Shown piece after piece: positions 1 through 9,574 of a stretch of 64,000 nucleotides of DNA (position 1 is its first letter; each line of letters starts with the position of its first letter). Both the position numbers and the translations under genes were made by a program. This stretch comes from Anaeromyxobacter oryzae. GTDB taxonomy: Bacteria; Myxococcota; Myxococcia; Myxococcales; Anaeromyxobacteraceae. The DNA lies in contig NZ_AP025591.1 in NCBI RefSeq assembly GCF_023169945.1, positions 3,406,481-3,470,480 of the forward strand, written 5' to 3'. The notes beneath the pieces were generated by a model. It did no database searches and was not told where the DNA came from. It worked only from the letters and a program-made list of their open reading frames with translations.

Positions 1-27
1 TCGCGCGCCAGGGCCATCGGAGGTCAC

Positions 28-681
28 ATGAAGTTCTTCATCGATACGGCGGACGTCGGCGAGATCAAGAAGGCCCTGGCGCTCGGGCTGTGCGACGGCG
101 TGACGACCAATCCTTCGCTGGTCGCGAAGACCGGCCGCGCCTTCGAGGACGTGCTGAAGGAGATCGTCGGGCTCGTCCCCGGGCCGATCTCGGCCGAGGT
201 CACCGCCACCGACGCCGAGGGCATGCTCGCGGAGGGGCGGCACTACGCCAAGTTCGGCAAGCAGGTCGTCATCAAGGTGCCGCTCATCGTCGAGGGGCTC
301 CGCGCGGCGAAGACGTTCGCGGACGAGGGGATCAAGACGAACGTCACCCTCTGCTTCTCGCCGGTCCAGGCGCTCCTCGCCGCCAAGGCAGGCGCGACCT
401 ACATCTCGCCGTTCGTGGGGCGGCTCGACGACGTGTCCGAGGACGGCATGTCGATGGTCGCCGACATCATCCAGATCTACCGGAACTACGGCTTCAAGAC
501 GCAGGTGCTCGTCGCGAGCGTCCGCCACCCGATCCACGTGCTCCAGGCGGCCAAGCTCGGCGCCGACGTCGCGACCATCCCGTACTCCGTCATCGAGCAG
601 CTCGCGAAGCACCCCCTCACCGACGTCGGCCTGAAGAAGTTCCTCGCCGACTGGGAGAAGGTGCCGAAGGCGCCGAAGTAG
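28..681 (+). CDS. tal: Transaldolase, short TalC/FSA-type
   Basis: A 217-residue TIM-barrel aldolase of the small transaldolase/fructose-6-phosphate aldolase family. It transfers the dihydroxyacetone unit in the non-oxidative pentose phosphate pathway. The N-terminus has the family pattern [10 protein letters not shown] followed by GVTTNPSL. The Schiff-base lysine is K83 in VVIKVPL. Length matches the short subfamily (about 210-220) rather than the 320-residue E. coli TalB type. A GGAGG ribosome site lies a few bases before the ATG. Whether it acts as transaldolase or as fructose-6-phosphate aldolase cannot be decided by eye. The bases before it hold only the leader. Confidence 0.93.
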   Translation: MKFFIDTADVGEIKKALALGLCDGVTTNPSLVAKTGRAFEDVLKEIVGLVPGPISAEVTATDAEGMLAEGRHYAKFGKQVVIKVPLIVEGLRAAKTFADEGIKTNVTLCFSPVQALLAAKAGATYISPFVGRLDDVSEDGMSMVADIIQIYRNYGFKTQVLVASVRHPIHVLQAAKLGADVATIPYSVIEQLAKHPLTDVGLKKFLADWEKVPKAPK

Positions 682-823
682 CGATCGCCGGGCCGTCCGG
701 ACCACCAGCGAGCGTCCGAGCGTGCGCGGTGTCCGCCTCCTCGGGGCCCCGCTTCCCCGCGCCCTCGCCCCGGCGCACCTTTGAGGAGCGCCCCGGGTCC
801 CGGGGCGCGGGGGAGGCGTCTCC

Positions 824-1048
824 ATGAGGTGGCTCGCTCGGCTCGCCGTGCCGTGGACGTGTGCGGCCGGTGCCCTGGCCCTGCTCCCGGCCGCCGCGCT
901 CGCGCAGTCCGCCGGGGGCTCGGACCCCGAGTCCGGCAGCCGGAACTTCGCATGGCTGTGGATCGTCGCGGCGGTGCTCGTCATCGCGGCTCTGTTCAGG
1001 ATGTTCTTCGGGCGGCCCGACCGGCCCGCGCCACCCAAGGCCCCATGA
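824..1048 (+). CDS. Small single-pass membrane protein
   Basis: A 74-residue protein that I do not recognise. Residues 1-27 look like a signal peptide or first membrane helix ending at AALAQ. A short polar stretch follows, then a hydrophobic helix (about 43-60, WLWIVAAVLVIAALF) and a short basic Pro-rich tail. GGGAGG lies about eight bases before the ATG. Its stop overlaps the start of the next gene (ATGA), and the next protein has the same architecture, so the two are probably translated together and may work as a pair in the envelope. Function unknown. Confidence 0.7.
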   Translation: MRWLARLAVPWTCAAGALALLPAAALAQSAGGSDPESGSRNFAWLWIVAAVLVIAALFRMFFGRPDRPAPPKAP

Positions 1049-1293
1049 CCCCGCTCGCCCGCACCGCCGGACTCGCCCTCGCCGTCACGGCGCTCGTGCT
1101 CGCGTTCGCGGCGGCGGCGCAGACGAGCGCCTACGATCCGACTCCGGGGACGACCGGCATCCTGCCCTGGGTGTTCGCGCTCTTCGTCGGCGTGGCGATC
1201 GTGGGGATCTTCCTCTTCGTCCTCTGGATCGTCCGCGGCCCGGCCCCGCGCTCGCCGGATCGTCCGCCCGGGGCCGCCCGCCACCGGACCTAG
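1045..1293 (+). CDS. Small membrane protein, partner of preceding gene
   Basis: An 82-residue protein starting inside the stop of the upstream gene (ATGA overlap). It has an N-terminal hydrophobic signal-like segment (about 5-24, ending AAAQ), a short linker, and a second hydrophobic helix (about 39-61, ILPWVFALFVGVAIVGIFLF), then a basic Pro-rich tail. It copies the layout of the preceding small protein. I do not recognise a family. The in-frame ATG was chosen over longer upstream readings because those run through the neighbouring gene and lack a signal segment. Confidence 0.68.
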   Translation: MTPLARTAGLALAVTALVLAFAAAAQTSAYDPTPGTTGILPWVFALFVGVAIVGIFLFVLWIVRGPAPRSPDRPPGAARHRT

Positions 1294-1303
1294 CCGCCCC
1301 GGC

Positions 1304-1750
1304 TCACGCGAGCGTCACGCGGAACAGCCGGCGCTCGACCCACCCGAGCATCTCCACCAGGTCCTCGCGCCGGATCCGCGCCCCCTCGGCGTACTCCTTG
1401 AGGCCCAGACACTTCTCGGTGACGAGCCGCACGAGGAGGTGAAGGGCCGCCGCCTCGGCCGGCGTCTGCAGCCGGTGCGCTTCCGAGGCGAGGCGCCGGT
1501 CGATCTCCTCGAAGTCGCGGAGCAGGTCGAGCCGCGCGACCTCGAGCGCGAACCGGAGCACGTCCTCGCGCGGCCGCTCGGCGGCCCCCGCCGCCCAGCG
1601 CGCGCGGAGCTCCTCGGTCACCCAGTCGACGAACGGGGGCGGCCACGCCGCGAGCTCCGCCGCGAGCTCCTCGGCGAACCGCTCGAGGACGTAGCTCTTC
1701 ACCGGCTGCTTCTGCCGGTCGTAGAGGTGGTCGAACCGTCGGTCCCGCAC
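1304..1750 (-). CDS. Conserved-looking hypothetical cytosolic protein
   Basis: A 148-residue soluble protein, mostly helical and rich in Glu, Arg and Leu, with no signal peptide, membrane segment or known motif that I can name. The start RDRRFDHLYDRQKQPV is polar. Codon third positions are strongly G/C, as in its neighbours, which supports real coding. It lies downstream of the lipase-like gene on the same strand with a 22-base gap and is probably co-transcribed with it. Function unknown. Confidence 0.6.
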   Translation of the reverse strand: MRDRRFDHLYDRQKQPVKSYVLERFAEELAAELAAWPPPFVDWVTEELRARWAAGAAERPREDVLRFALEVARLDLLRDFEEIDRRLASEAHRLQTPAEAAALHLLVRLVTEKCLGLKEYAEGARIRREDLVEMLGWVERRLFRVTLA

Positions 1751-1772
1751 CGGCCGATTGTACCCGGCCGCG

Positions 1773-2645
1773 CTACGCCGCGTCGGTGCCGGCCGCCGCG
1801 CGAGCGCCCGCCGGCGCCGCGGCGGGCGCCGTCCGGCTCCGCCCGCCCCGCATCGCGGTGAGGACTCCGCGGCGCACGGGCGCGTCCGTCTCCGCGGCGC
1901 GGATCTCGCGGAGGATCACGTCGTAGATCCGCTTGCGGGAGAGGAAGCCGTGGTGCGTCGAGTCCACCTCGACGTTCGAGAGGTGCGGAAGCCCGTGCGT
2001 CTCGATGACACCCGACGGGTACGGCGCGGCGTCGTCCCGCTTCGACCAGACGGACGCGAGCCGCACGTGCCCGGGCCAGGCGCCGTCGTGGAGCCGTCGC
2101 AGGAACGGGCTGCCCGGGAAGAGCTGCCACAGCGAGCGCGCGAAGAACCCGACCGGCAGCCCGAGGAACGCGAGCGGCGTCCCATGGTGAGGCGTCCCGA
2201 GCGTCACCACGGCGCGGGTGCGCCGCCAGCCCCCGAGCTTCTTCACGTAGTACGCCGCGATGAGGCCGCCCTTGGAGTGGCCGACGATCGTGAGCGGCCC
2301 GAGCGTCGGATTGCGCGCGTAGATCCGCTCGATCTTCGCCCGCACGAGGTCCGCGAGATCGTCGATGCCGCGCGTGTTGAGGGTGCGCCCGAGGCCGCCG
2401 AGGTCGAGCGTGAACACGCCGTACCCGTCGCGGCGCAGGCGGCGCTCGAGCACGTCGAACGTCCGTCGCGACGTGAAGAAGCCGTGCAGGAGGAGGACCG
2501 GCCTCGGGCAGCGGGAGAAGTCGGTCCGCTTCTCGACCCGGTTCGACCGGATCCGGCCGTCGAAGATCGCGGCGACCTCCTCGACTTGCCTCGCCACCCT
2601 GCGGATCGCCCGTACCACCCGCATCGCCCGCCTCCTGACGGGCAA
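1773..2645 (-). CDS. Alpha/beta-hydrolase, triacylglycerol lipase-like
   Basis: A 290-residue serine hydrolase. The strand before the nucleophile elbow reads TIVGHSKGG, giving the catalytic serine in G-H-S-K-G. The earlier PVLLLHGFFTSRRTF segment supplies the HG oxyanion-hole motif. LGTPHHGTPLA after the elbow is typical of lipases of the esterase/lipase class (LipA/EstA-like). There is no convincing signal peptide; the N-terminus is basic and may be cytosolic or membrane-associated. A CAGGAGG ribosome site precedes the ATG. The C-terminal 40 residues are Arg/Ala/Pro-rich and low in complexity. The substrate cannot be told. Confidence 0.8.
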   Translation of the reverse strand: MPVRRRAMRVVRAIRRVARQVEEVAAIFDGRIRSNRVEKRTDFSRCPRPVLLLHGFFTSRRTFDVLERRLRRDGYGVFTLDLGGLGRTLNTRGIDDLADLVRAKIERIYARNPTLGPLTIVGHSKGGLIAAYYVKKLGGWRRTRAVVTLGTPHHGTPLAFLGLPVGFFARSLWQLFPGSPFLRRLHDGAWPGHVRLASVWSKRDDAAPYPSGVIETHGLPHLSNVEVDSTHHGFLSRKRIYDVILREIRAAETDAPVRRGVLTAMRGGRSRTAPAAAPAGARAAAGTDAA

Positions 2646-2765
2646 TCTAGCGACCGATCACCGGCCGTGCAGGGGGTCGGGAAGGGTTTGTGTGTACCGT
2701 GACGCCAGGACGGAGAGTCGAAACCACGACGTGCGTGTCGCGGATCTCGCGCCGGTGCCCGCCGT

Positions 2766-3476
2766 TCAGGCACCCCCGAGCCCGGCGCGCCAGTTCGCGA
2801 GGATGCGCGCGGCCTCCGGGGTCTCGCGGATCGACGACAGCGCCTCCACCGCGAGCCCGGGACGCGCCGCGTCGAGCAGCTCCCGCTCGCTCTCGCACAG
2901 CGCCCGGGTGCGGGCCGCGTCGAACTCCGGGTGGAACTGCACGGCCCGGATCCGCGGACCGTGCCCGAACGCCTGCACCGGCGCGTGCCCGTTCCCCGCG
3001 AGGAGGACCGCGCCGGGCGGCAGCGCGGGCACGTGATCCGAGTGGCTCTGCTGGACGGCGAGGCGTTCCGGCAGCCCCTGGAAGAGCGGGTCCGCGCGAC
3101 CGGCCCGGGTGAGCGTGACCTCGCGCGTTCCCGCCTCGGGGCCTCGCGGGTTCCGCTCCACGCGGACGCCGAGCGCGTGGCCGAGCAGCTGGTGGCCGAA
3201 GCAGACCCCGAGCACCGGGATCTGCTCCGCCGCCGCGAGGAGCCAGCCTCCGAGCGCGTCCATCCACGGCTCGGGGCGCGTGACGCTCGCGAGCGAGCCG
3301 GTGACGACCACGCCGTCGAGCCCGCGCGCGTCGGGGAGCGCGCCCGCGGGCTCGGCGTCGGCGGCGACGACGGCGGCGGGCGCGAGCAGCGCGGCGAACC
3401 ACTCGGTGAAGTCTCCGTGGGCGGCGCGAACGTCGTCGGGGGCGGAGCCGGTGCGGATCACGAGGACGCGAGGCAC
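2766..3476 (-). CDS. Class I glutamine amidotransferase (GMP synthase-like)
   Basis: A 236-residue triad glutamine amidotransferase standing alone. The nucleophile is in VLGVCFGHQLLGHALG, and the His-Glu pair is in AVQFHPEFD near residue 180. This is the family often annotated 'GMP synthase, glutamine amidotransferase domain', but there is no synthetase domain next to it, so it may act on gamma-glutamyl compounds or an unknown acceptor. The start is GTG (VPRVLVIR): no in-frame ATG lies nearby, and upstream sequence reads into a low-complexity Arg stretch. It lies opposite to and diverges from the DAHP synthase gene. Confidence 0.82.
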   Translation of the reverse strand: MPRVLVIRTGSAPDDVRAAHGDFTEWFAALLAPAAVVAADAEPAGALPDARGLDGVVVTGSLASVTRPEPWMDALGGWLLAAAEQIPVLGVCFGHQLLGHALGVRVERNPRGPEAGTREVTLTRAGRADPLFQGLPERLAVQQSHSDHVPALPPGAVLLAGNGHAPVQAFGHGPRIRAVQFHPEFDAARTRALCESERELLDAARPGLAVEALSSIRETPEAARILANWRAGLGGA

Positions 3477-3567
3477 GGCCGCATGATAACGCCGCCGCCG
3501 CGCACGGACCCGCGCTTGAGCGGAAGGGCGGCCCGCGCTAGGAGTAAGGGCCCCTGGAGGCCGAACG

Positions 3568-4581
3568 ATGCTCGTCGTCATGAAGCCGCACGCCACGGAG
3601 CCCGAGATCGAAGCCGTCGTGGAGAAGATCCGGTCGCTCGGCCTCATGGCGCACCCGATCCCGGGCGCGCAGCGCGTCGCCATCGGGATCACGGGCAACA
3701 AGGGCGGCCTCGAGCCGGAGCTGTTCACGACCCTGCCCGGCGTCGCCGACGCGATCCGGGTCTCGCAGCCGTTCAAGCTCGTCTCGCGCGAGGTGAAGGA
3801 GGAGGACACCGTCATCGACGTCGGCGGCGTCCCCCTCGGCGGGAGCGCGCTCACGGTGATGGCCGGCCCCTGCTCGGTCGAGTCGAAGGAGCAGCTCCTC
3901 GCGGCGGCGCACGCCGTGAAGAAGACCGGCGCGCGCTTCCTCCGGGGCGGCGCGTTCAAGCCGCGGACGAGCCCGTACGAGTTCCAGGGCCTCGGCGAGG
4001 AGGCGCTGAAGCTCCTCGCCCTCGCGCGCGAGGAGACCGGGCTCAAGGTCGTGACGGAGGTGATGGACGTCGAGACGCTGCCGATGGTCGCCGACTACGC
4101 GGACGTCCTGCAGATCGGCGCCCGCAACATGCAGAACTACTCGCTGCTCAAGTACCTCGGCACGATCCGCAAGCCCATCCTCCTGAAGCGCGGCCCGTCC
4201 GCGACGATCAAGGAGTGGCTGATGGCCGCCGAGTACATCGTCTCGCGGGGCAACTACCAGGTGGCGCTCTGCGAGCGCGGCATCCGCACGTTCGAGACGA
4301 TGACCCGCAACACGCTCGACCTGAACGCGGTCCCGCTCCTCAAGGCGCTGACGCACCTGCCCGTGATCGTGGACCCGTCGCACGGCATAGGGCTCCGCGC
4401 CCACGTCGCGGCGATGGCGCGCGCCGGGGTCGCCGCCGGCGCGGACGGGATCATCGTCGAGGTGCACCCGCGCCCCGAGAAGGCGCTCTCCGACGGGCAG
4501 CAGTCGCTCACCCCCGCCGAGTTCGACGAGCTGATGCGCCAGGTCCGCGTGATTGCGGGGGCGATCGGTCGAGCGGTGTAG
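3568..4581 (+). CDS. aroF: 3-Deoxy-7-phosphoheptulonate (DAHP) synthase
   Basis: A 337-residue DAHP synthase of the type found in Thermotoga and Bacillus. A ferredoxin-like regulatory domain (about 1-70, [17 protein letters not shown]) precedes the TIM barrel. The barrel holds the metal-binding cysteine in AGPCSVES, the PEP site [11 protein letters not shown] and the VDPSHGIG loop. It condenses PEP and erythrose-4-phosphate as the first shikimate-pathway step, feeding the trp operon about 2 kb away. The N-terminal domain usually carries feedback control by tyrosine or phenylalanine. GGAGG lies eight bases before the ATG. Length matches the family. Confidence 0.95.
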   Translation: MLVVMKPHATEPEIEAVVEKIRSLGLMAHPIPGAQRVAIGITGNKGGLEPELFTTLPGVADAIRVSQPFKLVSREVKEEDTVIDVGGVPLGGSALTVMAGPCSVESKEQLLAAAHAVKKTGARFLRGGAFKPRTSPYEFQGLGEEALKLLALAREETGLKVVTEVMDVETLPMVADYADVLQIGARNMQNYSLLKYLGTIRKPILLKRGPSATIKEWLMAAEYIVSRGNYQVALCERGIRTFETMTRNTLDLNAVPLLKALTHLPVIVDPSHGIGLRAHVAAMARAGVAAGADGIIVEVHPRPEKALSDGQQSLTPAEFDELMRQVRVIAGAIGRAV

Positions 4582-4702
4582 GGACGACGGGCGAGCGAGC
4601 GCTCGCGCCTCCGGCTCCAGCCACGGGCCTCCGGGGAGGCGGTCCTCCCCTTCCAGGGACGCGGCCGCTTGCCTTGCGCCCGGGAGGCCTTACCTCAAGT
4701 CC

Positions 4703-4918
4703 ATGAAGGCCGAGCTCGATACCACCGTCGAGGACACCGACACCCGCGACATCTCCCTCCCCGGGGGCTGCATCCTCTGCGGCGGGGATCTCGACGTGCG
4801 GCTCTCGGCCGGCAGCGCCGCCAGCGTCTGCACGCGGTGCCACTGGATCTCCCGCCCGCACATGAAGCGCGAGGACGGGGCCGTCCACGTGATCCACCCC
4901 GCGGGCCTGCTGGCCTGA
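4703..4918 (+). CDS. Small zinc-ribbon-like protein
   Basis: A 71-residue protein with two CxxC pairs: CILC near residues 23-26 and CTRC near 43-46. The 16-residue spacing between them, and the small size, suggest a zinc ribbon or zinc knuckle. There is no membrane segment. The middle reads LSAGSAASVCTRCHWISRP and the C-terminus is basic then hydrophobic. No catalytic domain is visible. It could be a small nucleic-acid or protein-binding factor; function unknown. The start ATG follows a short leader after DAHP synthase, and third-position G/C fits coding. Confidence 0.6.
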   Translation: MKAELDTTVEDTDTRDISLPGGCILCGGDLDVRLSAGSAASVCTRCHWISRPHMKREDGAVHVIHPAGLLA

Positions 4919-5012
4919 CCGCCGGTCTCAAACGCCCCCGCCGAGGGCGCGACCGCTTGTCCATTTGACTGGAAGCGCGGGTTGAGGGACCGTCCCACCT
5001 GGGGGGTCCCAC

Positions 5013-6743
5013 ATGAGCCTTCATGCTTCCCTGCGCGCCGGCTGGGCGCTCGCTCTCGTCCTGATCGGCTGCTCCGGCGGAGGCGACCCGGCGAAGCCCT
5101 TCGCCGTCCGGATCGTTTCGCCGGCGCTGACGGCGTACACGAACGGCGGCGAGGTCCGGATCGCCGTCGAGGTGGACGGCGCGTACGAGGCGGTCGACCT
5201 CGCGCGTGATGGCGCGGTCGTCGCGGAGCTGGTGCCGCCCGAGCCGTTCCTCTGGCGGACCGCCGACGTGGCGGACGGCACGTACCGGTTCGTCGCCCGC
5301 GCCCGGCGCGGCACCGAGCAGGTGCTGAGCGCGCCGGTGACCGTGGTCGTCGACCGAGTGAAGCCGAAGGTCGTGTCGGCGTCGCCGTCCGCCGGGACGC
5401 TCCAGTACTCACCGTATCCGACGATCGAGATCGCCTTCGACGAGGCGATCGACGTCGCGAGCGTCGCGGGCGCGGTGGCCGTCCTCGCTGCGGGCGTGGA
5501 CGCCGCGCCGGCCGTGAGCGTGAGCGAGAGCGAGAGCGGCACGACGCTGCGGATCGTCCCGGCGTTCTGGGCCGATCCGGTCGAGGTCGTGGTCACCGGG
5601 GTGCGCGACCTCGCCGGCAACGCCATGAACGAGCCGTACGCCGTGAGCTGGCCCGTCGCGGCCTCGATCGTCGCGGGACCTCGCGAGCTCGGCGCAGGGA
5701 TCCGGTTCTCCAGCGTGCGGGTCGCGCCGGCGCCGCACGGCGGCGCGGTCGTCGCGGCGGTCACGGGGTACACCACGCACGTCTGGAGCGTCTCGTCGTC
5801 CGGCGCCGTGACGGCGCTCGATCCCATGTACACGGGCGACGGCGGGGTGGACGTCGCGACCGACGTGGCGGGCAACCCGACCATCGCGACCGCGGGGTGG
5901 GGCGCCGTGTCGGTGTTTCGCTGGAGCGGCTCGGCCTGGGTGGCGCTCGGCGGCGGTCCGCTCCCCGGCACGGCCGACACGAACAACGGCAGTCCGCGCG
6001 TGGTCCTCGACGCTTCCGGCGCGCCGGTCGTCTCGTGGATGTCACTCGTCGTGGTCGACGTCGCCAGCAGCAACTACTGGTGGACCGCGAGCGCGGCGCG
6101 CCTTTCCGGCGGGACGTGGCAGGTCCTCCCCGGTTTCCACCCGGACGGCCGGCAGGCGTACGACGGACCCTCGGTGGCGCTCGTCGACGGCGTGCCGTAC
6201 CTCGCGTGCAACGAGGGACCGAAGCCCGGCTCCGATGGCCCCTCCGCTTCCGTGGTGCTCCGGTCCTGGGACGGTTCCGCGTGGCAGCCCGCGCTCGAGA
6301 CCGGGCTCAAGGGCCTCCCCGCCCTGAGCGCCGCCGGCGGCCGCGCCGTCCTCTCCGTCGCCGTGATCACGCCGTCCTACACACCCACCACCGGCGCGGT
6401 CCGTGTCTTCACGCGGGAGCCGGCCGCGGCGTGGAGCGAGGTGACGGCGCTCGCGCACTCGGTCGACTCCGCCCTCTGGGACGGGCGGTGGGAGGTCCCC
6501 GTGGCGGTCGCGCCCGGGCCCGCCGACGCCGTGGTCGTCCGGACGGACGCCGGCGCGCTGCGGATGGACTTCCGGCTGCCGGGCGGCTACTGGCAGGTCT
6601 GGAACACGCCGGCCCTCGCGGACGCGCGCCAGGTGTGGCCCGCGATCGCGGCGGACGGGGACGGCCTCTACCGCGTCGCGCACGTCGAGCGCGGCGCCGA
6701 CGCGGACTGGCTCGAGGTGTCGATGCTGCGGCTCGCCGAGTGA
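5013..6743 (+). CDS. Large lipoprotein with bacterial Ig-like domains
   Basis: A 576-residue surface lipoprotein. The signal peptide ends in LVLIGC (lipobox cysteine near residue 20). Next come two beta-sandwich-like segments: about 30-115, ending in TVVVDRVKPKV, and about 115-215, a SbsA-type Ig-like unit with SPSAGTLQYSPYPTIEIAFDEAID and VVVTGVRDLAGNAMNEPY. The rest (about 220-570) is made of beta-rich repeats with conserved Trp, Gly and Asp that look like a propeller or exo-alpha-sialidase-like fold. A G-rich ribosome site precedes the ATG. Probably an outer-surface protein; the ligand is unknown. The gene ends at a strong hairpin shared with trpA. Confidence 0.75.
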   Translation: MSLHASLRAGWALALVLIGCSGGGDPAKPFAVRIVSPALTAYTNGGEVRIAVEVDGAYEAVDLARDGAVVAELVPPEPFLWRTADVADGTYRFVARARRGTEQVLSAPVTVVVDRVKPKVVSASPSAGTLQYSPYPTIEIAFDEAIDVASVAGAVAVLAAGVDAAPAVSVSESESGTTLRIVPAFWADPVEVVVTGVRDLAGNAMNEPYAVSWPVAASIVAGPRELGAGIRFSSVRVAPAPHGGAVVAAVTGYTTHVWSVSSSGAVTALDPMYTGDGGVDVATDVAGNPTIATAGWGAVSVFRWSGSAWVALGGGPLPGTADTNNGSPRVVLDASGAPVVSWMSLVVVDVASSNYWWTASAARLSGGTWQVLPGFHPDGRQAYDGPSVALVDGVPYLACNEGPKPGSDGPSASVVLRSWDGSAWQPALETGLKGLPALSAAGGRAVLSVAVITPSYTPTTGAVRVFTREPAAAWSEVTALAHSVDSALWDGRWEVPVAVAPGPADAVVVRTDAGALRMDFRLPGGYWQVWNTPALADARQVWPAIAADGDGLYRVAHVERGADADWLEVSMLRLAE

Positions 6744-6772
6744 GGCGGTAGCGGGCCCGGCCCGCTACCGCC
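6744..6772. terminator. Bidirectional hairpin between lipoprotein gene and trp operon
   Basis: A perfect 13-base-pair stem (6744-6756 with 6760-6772) around a 3-base loop, starting right after the TGA of the plus-strand gene and covering the last codons of trpA on the other strand. A stem this long at a convergent gene junction is best read as a two-way transcription end signal. No long T tract follows, as is common at this GC content. Confidence 0.75.
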
Positions 6773-7622
6773 GCAGCGCCCGCTTGAGCGACGCGACCAG
6801 CTTTCGGACGCGCTCCGCGCGCGCCGCCCGGCTCCCGCCCTCCGCGATCCGCTTCACGATGGCGCTCCCGACCACCACGCCGTCCGCGAGCGGCGCGAGG
6901 GCGCGCGCGTCCTCCGGGGTCGAGACGCCGAAGCCGATCACGACCGGGACCGGGCTCTTCTCCCGGACCGCGGCGACCTGCGCGCCGATCTCGGCGGGCA
7001 CCGCCTTCTTCGCGCCGGTGACGCCCGTCACCGAGACGAAGTAGAGGAAGCCGGTGGCGGCGCGCGCAGCGGCCTCCACGCGGGCCGGGTTCGACGTGGG
7101 CGCGAGCAGGTAGACGATCTTCACGCCGTGCGCCGCCGCCGGCGCGGCGAGCACCTCCGCCTCCTCCGGCAGGAGGTCGGGGACGATGAGCGCGTCCACG
7201 CCCGCCTCGGCGCACGCCTTCGCGAACGTCTCCGCGCCGCGCGCGAGCATCGGGTTCAGGTAGCCCATGAGCGCGATCGGCACCTGCGAGCGGGCCCGCA
7301 CCGCGCGGGCGACCTCGAGCACGCCGGCCACCGTGGCTCCGGCGGCGAGGGCGCGCTCGGCGGCGCCCTGGATCGTCGGGCCGTCGGCGATGGGGTCGGA
7401 GAACGGCACGCCGATCTCGAGGAGGTCGGCGCCGCCCTCGACGCAGGCGAGCGCCATCGCCTTCGAGGTGGCGAGGTCCGGGTCGCCGCCCATCACGTAG
7501 GTGACGAGCGCCGCCTCGCCCGCGTCGCGGCAGCGCGCGAAGGCGGCGGCGATCCGGTCGGCGGGCGCCGCCTCGGGCGCGGCGGCCCGGGCCGGGGCCT
7601 TGCGGGCGGGACGGGCGGTCAT
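6765..7622 (-). CDS. trpA: Tryptophan synthase alpha subunit
   Basis: A 285-residue TIM barrel that cleaves indole-3-glycerol phosphate to indole and glyceraldehyde-3-phosphate, passing indole to TrpB. The catalytic glutamate is in [17 protein letters not shown], followed by the second catalytic Asp of that motif; the phosphate loop is [12 protein letters not shown]. Residues 1-23 are an extra Ala/Arg/Lys/Pro-rich leader not found in typical 265-270-residue TrpA. The start ATG overlaps the trpB stop by four bases (ATGA), so the two subunits are translationally coupled. Last gene of the operon. Confidence 0.96.
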   Translation of the reverse strand: MTARPARKAPARAAAPEAAPADRIAAAFARCRDAGEAALVTYVMGGDPDLATSKAMALACVEGGADLLEIGVPFSDPIADGPTIQGAAERALAAGATVAGVLEVARAVRARSQVPIALMGYLNPMLARGAETFAKACAEAGVDALIVPDLLPEEAEVLAAPAAAHGVKIVYLLAPTSNPARVEAAARAATGFLYFVSVTGVTGAKKAVPAEIGAQVAAVREKSPVPVVIGFGVSTPEDARALAPLADGVVVGSAIVKRIAEGGSRAARAERVRKLVASLKRALRR

Positions 7623-8950
7623 CGGCGGCTCCCCTTCCGCGCGGAACGCGCCGCGCTCTTCCTCGCCGGCCTCCTCGCCGCTGCCTTCGCCTGCCCGCGC
7701 GCGGAGGTCCTCGCCTTCCGCCGCGGCGCCGCGGTGGCGGCGGACGGCTTCTTCCACCCGGCGTCGCCCGCGAGCATCTTCCGGACCTGGTCCACGTCCT
7801 TGTCCCCGCGCCCCGAGACGTTCACCAGCACGAGGCCGCCCGGGCCGATCTGTCGCGCGAGCTTCCGCGCGGCCGAGACGGCGTGCGCGCTCTCGAGCGC
7901 CGGGATGATCCCCTCGAGGCGCGCGAGGTACTGGAACGCGTCGAGCGCCTCGGCGTCGGTCTGCGGCATGAGCGTGAGCCGCCCCTGATCGCGGAGGTAC
8001 GCGAGCTCCGGCCCGACGCCGGGGTAGTCGAGGCCCGCGGAGACGGAGTGCGCCTCGGCGATCTGCCCGTCCGCGTCCTGGAGGACGTAGCTCCGCGACC
8101 CGTGCAGCACGCCCGGGCGCCCCTCGGCGAGGGACGCGCCGTGGCGTCCCGTGGCGATGCCGTGGCCGGCCGCCTCCGCCGCCACGAGGTCCACGCCCTC
8201 GTCGTCCACGAACGCGCTGAAGATGCCCATGGCGTTCGAGCCGCCGCCGACGCACGCGACGACCGCGTCCGGGAGGCGCCCGGCGAGGTCCTGCACCTGC
8301 CGGCGCGCCTCGCGCCCGATCACCGACTGGAAGTCGCGGACGAGGGCGGGGTAGGGGTGCGGGCCCGCCACGGAGCCGATGATGTAGTGCGTGTCCCGGA
8401 CGTTGGTCACCCAGTCGCGGAGCGCCTCGTTCATCGCGTCCTTGAGCGTGCGCGAGCCGGCCTCGACCGGGATCACCCGCGCGCCGAGGAGCTGCATCCG
8501 GAAGACGTTCAGCGCCTGCCGCTCGACGTCGAGCGCGCCCTGGTACACCTCGCACGGGAGCCCGAAGAGCGCCGCCGCCGTCGCGGTGGCGACGCCGTGC
8601 TGGCCGGCCCCGGTCTCGGCGATGATCCGCTTCTTGCCCATCCGGCGGGCGAGCAGGATCTGGCCGAGGGTGTTGTTGAGCTTGTGCGAGCCGGTGTGGC
8701 AGAGGTCCTCGCGCTTCAGGAGGATCCGGCAGCCGCCCACGTCCGCGCTCATCCGGCGCGCCTCGGAGACGGGCGTCTCCCGCCCGGCGTAGCGCTCGAG
8801 CAGCTCGGCGAGCTCCGCCTGGAAGGCGGGGTCCTGCCGCGCCTCGCGCCAGGCGGCCTCGAGCTCCTCGAGGGCCGGGACGAGGGTCTCGGGCACGAAC
8901 CGTCCGCCGTAGTCGCCGAAGCGTCCCCGGGCGTCGGGCAACACCGTCAT
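7619..8950 (-). CDS. trpB: Tryptophan synthase beta subunit
   Basis: A 443-residue PLP enzyme joining indole and serine. The PLP lysine is K90 in [10 protein letters not shown], and the phosphate-binding loop is VGGGSNAMG. It is a TrpB1 type, with the N-terminal [13 protein letters not shown]. The catalytic protein ends near residue 395 ([11 protein letters not shown]). About 45 further residues are almost entirely Ala, Arg, Lys and Ser, resembling a histone H1-like tail; this is not a feature of ordinary TrpB (about 395-400 residues). Its start overlaps the end of trpF, and its stop overlaps the trpA start. Confidence 0.96.
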   Translation of the reverse strand: MTVLPDARGRFGDYGGRFVPETLVPALEELEAAWREARQDPAFQAELAELLERYAGRETPVSEARRMSADVGGCRILLKREDLCHTGSHKLNNTLGQILLARRMGKKRIIAETGAGQHGVATATAAALFGLPCEVYQGALDVERQALNVFRMQLLGARVIPVEAGSRTLKDAMNEALRDWVTNVRDTHYIIGSVAGPHPYPALVRDFQSVIGREARRQVQDLAGRLPDAVVACVGGGSNAMGIFSAFVDDEGVDLVAAEAAGHGIATGRHGASLAEGRPGVLHGSRSYVLQDADGQIAEAHSVSAGLDYPGVGPELAYLRDQGRLTLMPQTDAEALDAFQYLARLEGIIPALESAHAVSAARKLARQIGPGGLVLVNVSGRGDKDVDQVRKMLAGDAGWKKPSAATAAPRRKARTSARGQAKAAARRPARKSAARSARKGSRR

Positions 8951-9564
8951 GTCTTCGCTCCCCTCGCGGCCTCGATGAACCGCTTCATCTTGTCGTAGTC
9001 CTTCACGCCGGGCGAAGACTCGACGCCGCTCGCGACGTCCACGCCGAGCGGGCGGACGAGCTGGATGGCGTCGGCGACGTTCTCGGGGGTGAGCCCGCCC
9101 GCGAGCCAGACCGGCAGGTCCGCCGCGGCCTCCGCCGCGAGCGACCAGTCGAACGCCGCGCCGCTGCCGCCGTAGCCCGCGGTCGACGAGTCGAGGAGGA
9201 ACCCCGACACCTCGTAGGAGGCGAGCGCGGCGAGCGAGTGCGCGTCCCTCACGCGGATCGCCTTCACCACCGGCACCGGCAGCCCCTGGCAGAGCGCGGG
9301 CGGCTCGTCGCCGTGGAGCTGGACCGTGCCGACCCCCGACGCCGCGATCGCCGCGAGGAGCTCCTCGCGCGTCGGGTTCACGAAGACGCCGAACGTCCGG
9401 GTGCCGGGCGGGAGCCGATCGATGATGGCGCGCGCGGCCACCGGCGCGATGTACCGCTTCGACCGCGGCCAGAAGTTGAAGCCGAGCGCATCGGCGCCGA
9501 GCGCGACCGCGTCGAGCGCGTCCTCGAGGCGCGTGAACCCGCAGATCTTGATCAGGACCGCCAC
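8947..9564 (-). CDS. trpF: Phosphoribosylanthranilate isomerase
   Basis: A 205-residue TIM barrel carrying out the Amadori rearrangement of phosphoribosylanthranilate. The catalytic cysteine lies in LIKICGFTR and the catalytic aspartate further along near [19 protein letters not shown] and [15 protein letters not shown] form the phosphate site and C-terminal signature. It starts with GTG. Four-base overlap with trpB, and 10 bases after trpC. Length is standard. TrpF is a separate protein here rather than fused to TrpC as in enteric bacteria. Confidence 0.96.
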   Translation of the reverse strand: MAVLIKICGFTRLEDALDAVALGADALGFNFWPRSKRYIAPVAARAIIDRLPPGTRTFGVFVNPTREELLAAIAASGVGTVQLHGDEPPALCQGLPVPVVKAIRVRDAHSLAALASYEVSGFLLDSSTAGYGGSGAAFDWSLAAEAAADLPVWLAGGLTPENVADAIQLVRPLGVDVASGVESSPGVKDYDKMKRFIEAARGAKT

Positions 9565-9574
9565 GGCCCGCCTC